Assembly (NCBI GenBank): GCA_020205615.1
Contig: JAINUW010000417.1
Location: forward strand, 124,001 to 188,000
DNA length: 64,000 nt
DNA from: Panax quinquefolius
Lineage: Eukaryota > Streptophyta > Magnoliopsida > Apiales > Araliaceae
Direction of reading: 5' to 3'
This document shows positions 22,706 through 33,421 of the stretch, piece by piece (within the stretch, counting starts at the first letter, position 1; every line of letters begins with the position of its first letter). A program made the translations under genes and the position numbers. The notes below the pieces were generated by a model. It searched no databases and was not told the origin of the DNA. It saw only the letters and a list, made by a program, of their open reading frames with translations.

Positions 22706-23713
22706 CACATCATTCGTCACATTACGGTCATGATTATACCGAATAATCCCTGGTCATAATCATACCAAGTCCATCTATGCACTTAAGCCAAAGATGACTT
22801 TAATCACAATATAAGCATGATGATGATGACAATGACATAATAATTCAATAAAACAAGTTCAAGGATAAATTTTAAAGTTTTATAATTTTAATTTATCCAG
22901 AAATCAATAACGTCCAAATTGTCAACATGATACTTCTTTGTGGAGTAAAATTCAAGAATGCTCGGAAGAATATTTTCATGAAAAGATACTGGATGAAGCG
23001 CAAATATCAAGGATATTCCACTAATTTCATGGAGTATAGAAGCCAAAACTTTAACCAACTGAGTATAATAGAATATATGAAACTGCAAATGGATTTTTGC
23101 CCGCCATGCGGTAATCCACATAGACAGATCATTTCCATAATTTAATAAGGAATGAATACGAAGGATCATTTACCATGCATGCGGTAATCCACATAGACAG
23201 GTTATTCTAATAGAATAATAAAGAATGGAATAATAAAAGAATTCACGGGCATGCGTAATCCGCGCAGCATGAGTTATTCAGCGAGAATGATAAAGAATGG
23301 AATCGGTAAATGCGTAACCCATGCAGACGAGGATATTCTAATGAATAATAAAGAATGGAACGGTCATGCGTAATCGCACGAGATAAGATATTCAATGAAT
23401 AATAATAAAGAATGGAATAACAATAGAATTCACCACGGCATAAGATAGAGCCTTACAGACGGGTTATTTCAACAGAATAATAAAGAATGGAATAACAGAA
23501 GAATTTCACCATGTATGCGGTACTTCGCATAGACAGGTTATTTCAACATAATAATAAAGAATGGAATAACAGCCCTTACGAGTATTGAAAGAAACATAAC
23601 TCTCTTCATGAATACGAAAGATTAAAACCCCTTACTTTAGAAGACTAGATACTGGAATAGTGAGGTAGCAGACTTCTCTTCTTCGTTCTCTCTATAATTT
23701 CTCTATATAATAA
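22706..23713 (-). mobile_element. Family-B LTR, remaining part, with tandem repeats
   Basis: 22880-23640 is the reverse complement of 63340-64000 (plus strand), which ties both to one LTR family. 23140-23600 contains about six imperfect units of 60-75 bp, each with AATAATAAAGAATGGAATAA and a GCATGCGGTAATCC-like motif. The LTR stops near the expected TATA region at 23713. Confidence 0.8.
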
Positions 23714-24470
23714 TGTTAGATTTGTAATATTCATGAACGCAATCAAATTGCACAAATAAGCGGAAACGTGTAAAAATCAGAGTTTAAAATTTTACAAACC
23801 ATATACCCGGATCATCTTTTATGCGTAATTATTAATTAAACGAAAAGAAAAAGAACAAGAATCGTACCCTTGAAGATTCATGCTTTTTCAGGTACAAGTT
23901 CACCTCCAAATCCTTTCGCGTTCAACTTGAATCCACCGGGTTGGTTCCTACCTTTGATCAACGTTAGCCACCCAAGTGTTTAGCCTCTAGAGGTGATCCA
24001 CCAAGGAAGAAGAAAGATTTAAGAAGATGGGTATTTGGCAAAACCTTAGTTTTTCCTATCTCTCATAGAAAAGGAGCATACTCTCCAACAATTGGAATCA
24101 CTTATATTTTGATATCTGATATAAGACTCCACTTATAAAGATATCAGTTAACCCATCTAATCTAATTAGAAAATACGGTATTATTTAATTAATTAAATTC
24201 ATTTAATTAATTAAGCTCCCTAATCTTATTAGGGATAATTAATTAAACTCTTTTAACTAATTTTCCCTCCTAATCCTATTAGGAATAAATGAGAGTACTT
24301 GTATTAAATTAATTCCTAAACTCTTTTAGAAATTAAAATAATTATAATTGTAATAATATTAATAAGACTCCTCTTATTAATTTATATTTAATATTTTAAA
24401 ATATTAAATAATAAATATTAAGCTATTTAATTTATTCTATCACCATAGATTAAATTAAATATACTTAACA
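23714..24470. mobile_element. Probable solo LTR (unclassified)
   Basis: The block begins TGTTAGATTTG and ends TACTTAACA, so it has TGTTA...TAACA inverted ends, 757 bp, inserted at the broken edge of the B LTR. Its AT-rich interior has no coding capacity. The bases beside it (AATAA left, AGGTG right) do not match as a target-site duplication, so either the copy has rearranged or the call is wrong. Confidence 0.4.
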
Positions 24471-24779
24471 AGGTGAATCTCATGGGGTAGTCTCTCTCTC
24501 TAGAGTTTACTCTCCCTTCTCTCTAGGATTTTAGCCCGGCTTTGTTCCCCAGTTCCTTTTCGTTTTCTTTCTTTCCTTTTTAGTCTCCGCCCATCCTCAC
24601 CTACCTTCTCCATCCCCACCAAACTTTTAGGTTTACCCATTCTAGCTTACGGGTTTCTTCCTTCTCCTTCTCCACCTCCCTATCCCTCCCTTCAGGCCTC
24701 CTCTTCTCTAACATCCAGACTTCATCTTCCCCCCCCCCCTCTCCCAGCTCAATCTCTTGCCTCTCCCTCGTTTAGTACT

Positions 24780-26440
24780 TTGGTGTCATGGTCGATCATT
24801 CTCATCTCTCCGTTGGAAACTCGGAGAGTAGTCCTTCTCGGGATTTCTTTGGCAAAGTTTGGTGTCTCCATTCCAAACTCTCCTTTAGCCTCTGTTGCCT
24901 TGGAGGAATCTGAGCCTATTCCCTCGAATGTTTCTATCGGATTCGATGAATCTCTGCGCCTTTCTTTGCTTTCAATTTGGAGGAGACCCTTGGTCTGCCA
25001 CTTCCTCGGCGACCCAAGATATCTTTAAAAGATTCATTACTTCACTAAGAATGACCGTGAAGAAGCACTTCTTTGAAAGAAGGAAGAATGCTAAGGCGAT
25101 GGACTATATTTACGCATACAGGACTTCCTCTCGAAGATGTTAACAACCTCTCTTCTATTGGGATATCTGCTGCGTTAGCTAATGCTACCGTAAGGTGTTC
25201 GATTCTTGTCTGCTTCTTGCTAGCAAATGCTCGCAAGGACTATTTTCTTTGTCTCTGGGAGTCCTCGGCTCTGATTACATCCCCCTCCCTTGAATGCCCG
25301 GCTAATGTTCTTTGGCTTGCCTATTCCCCTAAGTCACGGAGTTGGTGAGTTGCAAATTCGAGTTAATGAGAAGAACTTGGGGTTGAGCTTCTTTTCCCCC
25401 TTGCCGAATTTGAAGGAGTGTTACAGTTAACCCCCTGTGGAAATCCTTGACTTGGCCTTAATAAATGGTCTTCTAGCCTTGTTGGTCAATTTATCCACTC
25501 GAAGCTCCGTTCAAGTTGGTTGAATCTTACGCTAAAAAATTATGGGGCACCTTGGATTGACAAAAGTCTATCTTCATGATAAAGGGTACTTCTTATTCAA
25601 ATTTGATTCGGTGATAGAAAGAGACAATGTCTTAGCCTCGGGTCCATGGTACATAGCTTCCAAGCTTCTTTGCTTACTTGTAGTGGCGAGGAAGGGCTAA
25701 TTTAAATTATAAGCGATAGTAGCAAAGTTCCGATATGGGTAAAGTTGATAATATCCCCTCTCTTCTTTGGACAAAGGAAGGTCTAAGTTACTGGCAAGTG
25801 CGGTTGGTGGTAGTTATTTGCCGACAACATGACTTCTAAGTTGGAACCTATGAGCTTTGCTCGAATATGTATTGAGATTGATGCTTTGTCTTCATTTCTT
25901 GCCTCCATCAATCTTTGTTGTATTTGTGGGATTGCTCGGGTTGAAGAAACCAGTAGCAAGTGAAAGTGGAGTATTGGGCGAGGCCCCCCTCTGTTCTAAA
26001 TGTAAGCTGTTTGAACATTCCCTTCTCAAATGCAGAAAACTAACTTTTAGTGGGTTCCCAAACACTCCCAGAGCCCTCTGTGAGGCCCCTTGTTCCACTA
26101 TTCCTAGCCTGAACCAAGGCCTCTCCTCCTCCAGGACCCAGAAGGTTCATGGACCGCTGCCGTTTCAAAGGACTTAAAAGCTCCTCCTCCCCCTTCCGGC
26201 CTCTCCTTTCTCTTCCACCAGCGCCTTTTCCCTATTGCTCCCCCCCTTATTCACGGTGATGAGTGCAGAATCTCCTATTCCCCTAATCCTTTACTTGATA
26301 AGCTTAAGCAAGTTGATGAGAAGGAATGCGAGGAACACAGAAGCATAAGACTGGGCACGGAAAGGAGCCTCTTGAGTTCTAAGAAGAGGAACAAAGGTCA
26401 AGGGTCTTCCCCCTCTAGACTAATACTTTCCCCCTTTTTT
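24780..26440 (+). pseudogene. LINE ORF1 (DUF4283-like, CCHC)
   Basis: ORF1 proteins of plant L1 bind LINE RNA. Fragments in several frames: FGVSIPNSPLASVALEESEP, FFERRKNAKAMDYIY, a stretch around 25580-25680 with a DUF4283-like FKFDS...RDNVLASGPWYIAS reading, and at about 26000 CSKCKLFEHSLLKC, a CX2CX4HX4C zinc knuckle. The tail (26100-26440) is low-complexity, Ser/Pro/Lys-rich. Start and end are approximate. Confidence 0.65.
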
Positions 26441-26449
26441 ATGACATTC

Positions 26450-27270
26450 TTTTGTTCATATAATGTCGGGGTTTAAATAAAAAAAAAAAAGCGGGCTTTT
26501 GTTTCGCAACTTTTGTTAGACAACCATATCTCCTTTGTGGGCCTCATTGAGACGAATAAAAGCTACAAATGCTTCCGAATATCGCGGGCTATCTGTAAGT
26601 GGCGGGTTTGGAATTTTAACTATGACTACCACGAGCAGTACGGATTTGGGTGGGTGGGATCCTTCTATTTGGAGAGTGGATGTCTATTTCAATCGCCCAA
26701 GTTTCCCACTTCAAGCTCTTTCCTCTTTATGGCGGTTATCAATCTTGGCTTCTATAGTCTATGGCGAGAACTCTATAGTGGAGCGATCGTCGGTTGTGGG
26801 GTGACCTTAATTCCTTGTCCTCCTCGGACACTTGGTGTATTCTTGGGGACTTCAACACTATCAAGAGTGTCTACGAATCGGAAGGTGGTGATTCTTCTTG
26901 GGAATCGGGTATGGTGACTTTAATATTTGCTTAGAGACACTATTGGTGTTCTTGATATTCGTCTTATTGGGCCTCTGCACACATGGTGGGCTGTCGGGTT
27001 GCTAATCCTATTCATAGGAAATTTGGATAGAGCGATGGGTAGCAGTTCTTGGTTCAACGTAATGTCGATTCCCTAGTCACTTATGGTCCTCGTGGTCTTT
27101 CCGATCATTGTCGGTCTTACTTATCTTGGTATGCTTCTTGGAAAGCCAAGAAGCCATTCCAATTCTTTAACTTCATGCTGGAGTTGGAAGGGTTTGACGC
27201 TGCTGTCTCGGATTGTTGGAGTATCAGAATTCGTGGAAATCCCTTTTTCATCTTTAATGAGAAACTTTGA
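26450..27270 (+). pseudogene. LINE ORF2 endonuclease (APE-like)
   Basis: The apurinic-endonuclease-like domain that nicks target DNA. Visible: FVGLIETNKS near 26530 (the LxET active-site strand), WDPSIWRVDVYFN, SSDTWCILGDFNTI near 26820-26860 (the GDFN motif), and YGPRGLSDHC at about 27080-27110 (the SDH motif with catalytic His). Frame changes occur about every 100-200 bp. Confidence 0.8.
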
Positions 27271-29420
27271 AGATTCAAGTGCGCCCTCAAAACCTTGAAC
27301 TCTTCTAACGGTAACTTATCGAGGAATGTTAGCACCCTTCAGGCTCAGCTGGTCACCGTTCAGCAATCTCTTCATGCAAATCCCTTAAACTCTTGTCTGC
27401 TTGCCCTAGAAGACAAATGCTCTCAGTCCTTATGGAAAGCATTGGCTCTTGAAGAATCTCTCTTGCTCCAAAAATCCCGAGCCACTTGGCTTGCCCAGGG
27501 CGATAAAAATTCAAATTTTTTGCCAATGTTATCAAGAGTAATTGGAACCACAACAAAATTCTCTCTATTTTTAATAGCTCTGGTGTTCTTATTGAGGATC
27601 GGTAGGGTATTCATTGAAGTGGCGGTGGACTATTTTCGGGATCTCACGGGATCCTCTCCTCCTACTTACCACAGTCGTGATCTTACGGAAAACTTCGTTA
27701 CAAAGCGGATTACTCTCACCTTTCAATTGCTAGCTTAACTACTCCAATTCTTGATTACGAAATTCTTGCGGTCCTTGATCCATGAAAAGAATAAAAGTCC
27801 AAGGTCTGACGGTTTTAATGTTAATTTCTTTCTCCATTCTTTGGGACATTATAGGCCATGATTTCCTTCTTTCTTCTTTGTCCACTCTTTCTTCATCTCT
27901 GGGCACCTTAGGTGTGGAGTTAATGCTGTGACTATTGCCTTGATTAGAAGGCGAATAATCCATCAATATGTCAAATTTTAGACCTATTTCTTTAACGCTG
28001 ACACAATCTACAAATGTATAGCGAAGATCCTTGCCAATAGGCTCAAATCATTCTCCCTTCCCTTATTGACCATGCTCGAGTACGCCTTCATCTCGGGGAG
28101 AAGCATTAGTGACAATATCCTCCTTGCGGGGAGCTTTTGGGAACTACCACAGACTTTACGGTCTGCCGGTGTGCTCTTAAAATTGATATTCGGAAAAGCC
28201 TTCGACCTTTGTTGACTAGAGGTTTCTCTTGGATTTGTTGGGCCTTCTTAAATTCCCCTATTTTCATTGGCTCCGAGTGCATCACTCGACTATGTTTTCT
28301 ATCAAAGTCAATGGAGGTCTGTTTGGCTACTTTAAAGGGGCGAGGGTCTTAGGCAAGGGGATCCCCTGTCTCCTTACTTATTCGTTCTAGCTATGGAAGC
28401 CTTCTCCATGATTCTTCACAAGGAAACTCTGTTGCCTAATTTCAAGTTTCATTGGAAAACAGAATCGTGCAACATATCCCACGTATGCTTCTTAGATGAT
28501 ATTCTCATATTACCGCCATGGCGATTTGGCCTCTGTTTCCATTATTCACTCGTGCATTCAATCCTTCTCTATGTTTTACGGCCTAATTCCTAATGCTCGT
28601 AAAAGTCTGTGTTTCCTTGCCGATGTCCCCAAATGATGTTAAGGTAAGTATTAACTTGTTGTTGGGTATTCCTTTTGGAGTATTACCAATTAGATTTCTC
28701 GGGGTCCCTCTTATCTCCTCTAAACTCTCCCATTCAGATTGTAAACCCTTGATTCATAGAAATTCTTGCGGAGTTTCCTCTTGGACCTCCGTTTCTCTCT
28801 TATTCGGTAGAGTTAAATTTGATTAAATCGGTGCTCTTTGCAATCAATCATACGGGCCTCCCATTTTATTCTTCCTAATTAGGTTCTAAGAGCCATTTAA
28901 TCTATCATGTGTAGATTCCTTTGGAAGGGCCTTCTCTCCTTGGCATGGTACAAAAGTCTCTTGGAAGGATTTGTCCCTTCCCTTTGTGAAGGTGGTCTTG
29001 CAATTAAGAACCTTCTTGATTGGAACTCGGCTCTCATTATTCTCCAACTTTTAAAGGTCATCTCCCCATCTTCTCCCCTCCTTGTGGGCTAAGCTGGGTC
29101 AAATCAGCAGGTTCTATCAAAGACCAATTTACGGTATATCTCGAATCCCTTGGGTTTTCATGGATCTCGCGTAAAATCCTTAAGCTTCGTTCCATAGCTC
29201 TCCCTTTCCTTACCTATAGAGTTGGGAATGGAAATTCCTTCAGTCTCTGGTTTGACCCGTGGTTGAATGGGCAACCCTTAAATCCCTCTCCTTCTCGCTC
29301 TCGACTCCAGAATCCACATTAATGCGGCGCATTTCGACATCATCTACATGGGTGCATGGTCTTTGCCTTCCAGTAATCATCATGATGTGCAACAATTCTG
29401 CACCTTGTTTTCATCTCTTC
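27271..29420 (+). pseudogene. LINE ORF2 reverse transcriptase and partial zf-RVT
   Basis: RT domain of the non-LTR type. Linker motifs RATWLAQGDKNSNF (27480-27515), NFRPISLT (27970-28000), GEGLRQGDPLSPYLFVLAME (28335-28400), the catalytic FLDDILI at 28485-28510 (a variant of FADD) and the LGVPL motif near 28700 are readable. Then comes VGNGNSFSLWFDPWLNGQPL at 29220-29280. Residue A to L in FADD, if real, would be unusual. The copy is far from coding-competent. Confidence 0.82.
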
Positions 29421-30005
29421 TAAAGCCCGAGATTCGGCAATATCTTATATCTCATAAATTTTCTTTATATTCAGATGTTGTAAACAGGGCTCAATTATTA
29501 GAGCGAGATAATGAGTATGTGCAACCGAGGGACCATAACGAGGGTCATCTGGGGTGGCAATGATCATCATCGAGCGATGATAACCAACAAGGAGGAAAAA
29601 TAAGAACAAAGCGGTAACCACTCGGGTGGTCGTCGCGGCCGTGATAATAGGAGAGGTGAGTCAAGTGGAAATTTGTAAAGAGGAGATTTAACAATGACGG
29701 GAAGACATCGATGGCAGTACCAAGACCAACAACAAATTCTAGGGGAGAGAGAGCAGCCTTGATTAGATGTTACAAATACGGAAAAGAGGGACATATCACC
29801 AAATTGTCCACAACAATCAAGGTATGTTATAAGCTGTGGAAAGGAAGGCCACATAGCTTGGGATTGTTACGTAGCAAAACCAAGTTCAACGGGGATGGTG
29901 ACTCCAAAGGCATCCGGATAAGTCAAAATCACGGTTCTGGAAGACCGTTTGTCGTGGATGCGCCAAAAGCGAGGAACCACGAGCGAGGTGATTACTGGGT
30001 AAGAT
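29421..30005 (+). pseudogene. Gag C-terminus with degraded zinc knuckles, element D
   Basis: It begins inside the capsid at KPEIRQYLISHKFSLYSDVV and continues to RAQLLERDNEYVQ, then a basic region and at about 29765-29860 two CCHC-like motifs in which key residues are changed (CYKYGKEGHIT lacks the second Cys; the second copy CYKLWKGRPHS lacks the spacing). Matches the gag at 2691-3730 after frame correction of neither copy. Confidence 0.78.
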
Positions 30006-30470
30006 AATCTTGAACTCTTGTGAAGTTTATACCTTACTAGATACCGGTTCTACCCATTCTTTTATCTCTCCTGCTTGTGCTCAACGTTTAAACTTGACTC
30101 CGGAGAAATTAGACTTTGATTTATCAGTGGAGACTCCGTTGGGTGAAACTTTTGTTACATCTACAGTTTATAAATCTTGCATGATCTAAGTTAGCACTAT
30201 CACATTACCTGTTGATCTTATCTCTTTAAATATACTTGCTTTTGATGTGATTTTAGGAATTGATTAGTTAACCACTCATCATGCCAAAATTGATTATTTT
30301 CGTAAGGTTGTTAGTTTTCATATTCCTAACCAACCTGTCATACGAATTCAAGCAACTAAACCACTAAAATCAGTCACTATCATATCAATCCATAAAGCTA
30401 TTCGTTTATTGAAAAACGGATGTCAAGCTTTCTTAGCCCATGTTATGGATTTGAACAAAGACAAGTCAGA
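30006..30470 (+). pseudogene. Aspartic protease, element D
   Basis: Encodes NSCEVYTLLDTGSTHSFIS with DTG intact, then LSVETPLGETFVTSTVYKSC, PVDLISLNILAFDVILGID and [16 protein letters not shown]. Stops at about 30188 and 30267 arise by single transitions (CAA to TAA, TGG to TAG) relative to the E1 copies. Confidence 0.82.
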
Positions 30471-31270
30471 TTTGAATAATATTTACATTGTTAGAGAATT
30501 TCGATGTATTTCTGAAGAACTTCCCGGTCTACCCCGAGCGTGATGTTGAATTCTTTATTGACCTTGAGCCGGGTACAAAACCCATTTCTAAAACCCCATA
30601 TCGAATGGCTCTATTGAACTTGAGGAGTTAAAAGTCCAACTCTGAGGAATTGTTAGACATAGGTTTCATTCGGTCTAGTACATCTCCTTGGGGTGCTCTG
30701 TTTTATTAAGTAAAGAAGAAAAGGCGGGAGTATGCGACTTTATATTGACTCTGAGAATTAAACCATGTCACCATCAAGAATAGGTATCCAGATTACCTCG
30801 CGTTGATGACTGTTCGACCGATTGCAAGGAGCACAATTCTTTTCAAAGATTGATCTTCGTTCGGATATCATCAAATTTGAGATTAAAAGCGAGGATATTC
30901 CAAAGGCGCCTTGAACTTAATACGGGCATTATAAATTCTTAGTCATGTCTTTTGGATTGACTAATGCTCCTGCTTTGCTTTCATGGATATGATGAACCGT
31001 GTATTCAAGGAATATTTGGATCGGTTTGTTGTTGTGCTTTATTGATGACATCCTCATCTATTCCAAAAAGTGAAGATCATGAGCACTATTTGAAGTCGAT
31101 ACTTGAAAGGCTTCGTGAAAACAAGCTTTATGCTGTGAAGAAATGTGAGTTCGGCGAGGAAGTAGCATTCCTTGGGCACGTGGTGTCAAAACATGGAGTA
31201 TCATTGACGGGAAAAAGATTGAGCGAAGTCAAAGTTGGGGAGCAACCAAAGTCGGTGACCAAAAGTGCGT
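30471..31270 (+). pseudogene. Reverse transcriptase, element D
   Basis: Visible blocks: [51 protein letters not shown], a FIDD-type catalytic region broken by frameshift near 31040-31060, SEDHEHYLKSILERLRENK and [16 protein letters not shown]. Six or more frame changes. The catalytic block is not intact. Confidence 0.82.
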
Positions 31271-31810
31271 AGCTTTTTGGTCTTTAGTGGTTATTATCGG
31301 AGATTCGTGGAAGGTTTTCTCGAATCGCCATCTCAGATTCTTTCGGTGACTCGGAAAGATACAAAATTCATTATGGAGCGAGGAATGCGAGAAGAGTTTC
31401 CAAGAGCTCAAGAGGAGACTCATTTCGGCACTGTTCAGCAATACCATCGAATACGGATGGATTTGTTATATACAATGATGCTTGAGGTAAAGGGTTAGGA
31501 TGCGTTCTCATGTAACATGGGAAAGTCATAGCCTTTATGCCTCACGACAACTCAAAGAATATGAGAGGAATTATCCTACTCATGATCTAGAGTTAGGCTG
31601 CAATGATCATATTCGTTGAAAATTTGGAACACTACTTGTATGGGGAGAAAGTGGAGATTTATACGGACTATAAAAGCCTCAAATATTTCTTCACCCAAAA
31701 AGAACTCATGCGCAAGCAACGACGTTGGCTTGAACTATTGAAATATTATGATCACACTATTTGATATCATCACGGAAAAGCGAGCGTAGTGGTGCGCATT
31801 GAGTAGAAGA
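31271..31810 (+). pseudogene. RNase H, element D
   Basis: Begins with [17 protein letters not shown] (connection). RNase H follows with remnants of [51 protein letters not shown] and a degenerated HPGKAS near 31770. Heavily frame-shifted. Confidence 0.75.
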
Positions 31811-33000
31811 TCATATCACGATCTGAGTGCGATATTGTCAATCAAAGGCCCATTACGTATGACTTGCAAAGGATGGAGGTAGAATTAAAGACTCGAGGGA
31901 CCCACATGATGATGGCGAATATCTGAGTAGAACCGACTTTAATCGATAAAGTTAAAAGTTGCTCAAGCTACGAACATGGAGCCGATCGCGTGAAGAAGAA
32001 AGTCAAGAAGGTGCTATTCCGAGAAGCAAGAATCGATGAAGAAGGAATACTTAGATTCAACTCCGGACTTTGTGTTCCTAACGATTCGACTTGAAGCATA
32101 GAATCATGATGGAGGCACCTGACACACCGATTTGCAATCCATCTTGGGAGTACCAAAATGTATCATGATATTCGACATACATTTTGGTGGAACAATATGA
32201 AGAGAGAGATCGCGGAGTTTATCTCGAGGTGTTTAACTTGTCAACGTGTAAAGGCGGAGAATCAAGTACCAAAGGGTCCATTACAACCACTTGAGATTCC
32301 GAAATGGAATTGGGAACACATTACTATGGATTTCGTTACAGGTCTTCCCAAAGTTTCTCAAGGTATAGATGCTATTTAGTTTATTGTTGATAGATTAACC
32401 AAGTCTGCCCATTTCTTGCCGATACGTGAGATTTATTCCCTTGAACGTCTTGCTAGTATGTACGTGAATGAGATTTTGAGATTGCATGGCATGCCAGTAT
32501 CCATAGTTTCGGATCGTGACCCAAGATTCACTTCACGATTTTGGGTTAGCTACTGAGAAAGCTATGGGCGCGGATTTCTGATTGATTCGAGATACCATCC
32601 TCAAAGCAGACGGACAATCGAGAGAGGACTATTCAAACCCTTGAAGATCTATTAAGACTTTGTGTCCTAGATTTTAAAGGAAGTTTGGGATAAGTACTTG
32701 CCACTGGTGGAATTCTCCTACAAAAACAGTTATCAAGAAAGTATAGGCATGGCTCCATTTGAGGCGTTGTATGGACAAAAGTGTCGTTCTCCGATTATCT
32801 TTGGGGCGAGGTGGGAGAAGCAACATTGTTGGGACGAGAATTGAAATACGCATGACTACTGAGAAAAGATCCAAATGATTTGACAACGTATTCAAACCTC
32901 ACAAGATCGACAAAAGAGTTATCTTGATCTTCGTAGAAAAGGCGTGGAGTTTAATATTGGAGATCGTGTATTGTTACGTGTTACTCCATGGAAGGGAGTT
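31811..33000 (+). pseudogene. Integrase, element D
   Basis: 32158-32379 encodes the zinc-binding and core start ([40 protein letters not shown]). The core continues past a TGG-to-TAG stop at about 32374 with [42 protein letters not shown], the second catalytic Asp, a degenerate HPQ.DGQSE near 32600, then [17 protein letters not shown]. Order and motifs are standard and several are damaged. Confidence 0.83.
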
Positions 33001-33360
33001 ACAAGAGATTGGAAAGAGAGGAAAGCTCGATCCACGATTTGTTGGTCCATTTGAGATTCTTGAATAGAATAGAAAATGTGGCCTATAGACTCGCATTACC
33101 TCTAAGTATGTCTCGTGTTCATAATGTTTTTCACATATCCATGCTTCGTAAATATGTGAAAGACCCGAACCATATTATTGCGTTAGAACCAGACGAGATA
33201 TATAGAAGATTTAACGTCGAAGAAGTACTGTTAAGATCTTGGATAGGAAAAAGCATATCCTACGCACCAAGGTTATACCACAAGTTAAGGTTTTGTGGAG
33301 AAACCATGCTATTGAAGAAATGACACAGGAGTTGGAATCGAAATGAAAGCGAGGTATCCT
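33001..33360 (+). pseudogene. Integrase C-terminus and chromodomain-like tail, element D
   Basis: RIENVAYRLALPLSMSRVHN, VFHISMLRKYVKDPNHIIAL and then NVEEVL...; the sequence coding for a LWRNHAIEEMTQELE-like tail runs at 33290-33345. It is followed after about 65 bp by the PPT. Homologous to 6767-7060 and 48400-48590. Confidence 0.75.
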
Positions 33361-33409
33361 CACCTTTTTGAACACAGTGCGTATGTTAATTTCGAGGGCG
33401 AAATTTCAT

Positions 33410-33420
33410 AAGGAGGGAGG
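33410..33420 (+). other. Polypurine tract, element D
   Basis: AAGGAGGGAGG, identical to that of E1 and E3, just before LTR start TGTAAGACCCC at 33422. Confidence 0.9.
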
Positions 33421-33421
33421 T

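Larger units (their letters stand above)
24471..29420 (+). mobile_element. L1-type LINE, plus strand, 3'-truncated
   Basis: A CT-rich 5' leader (24490-24775), ORF1 with nucleic-acid-binding zinc knuckle, and ORF2 with endonuclease, reverse transcriptase and the start of zf-RVT. The match to the other LINE copy stops at about 29420 in the middle of GAWSLPSSNHHDVQQFCTLF, where gypsy gag begins. No 3' UTR or poly(A) tail. All frames are broken many times, so it is an old copy. Confidence 0.88.
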
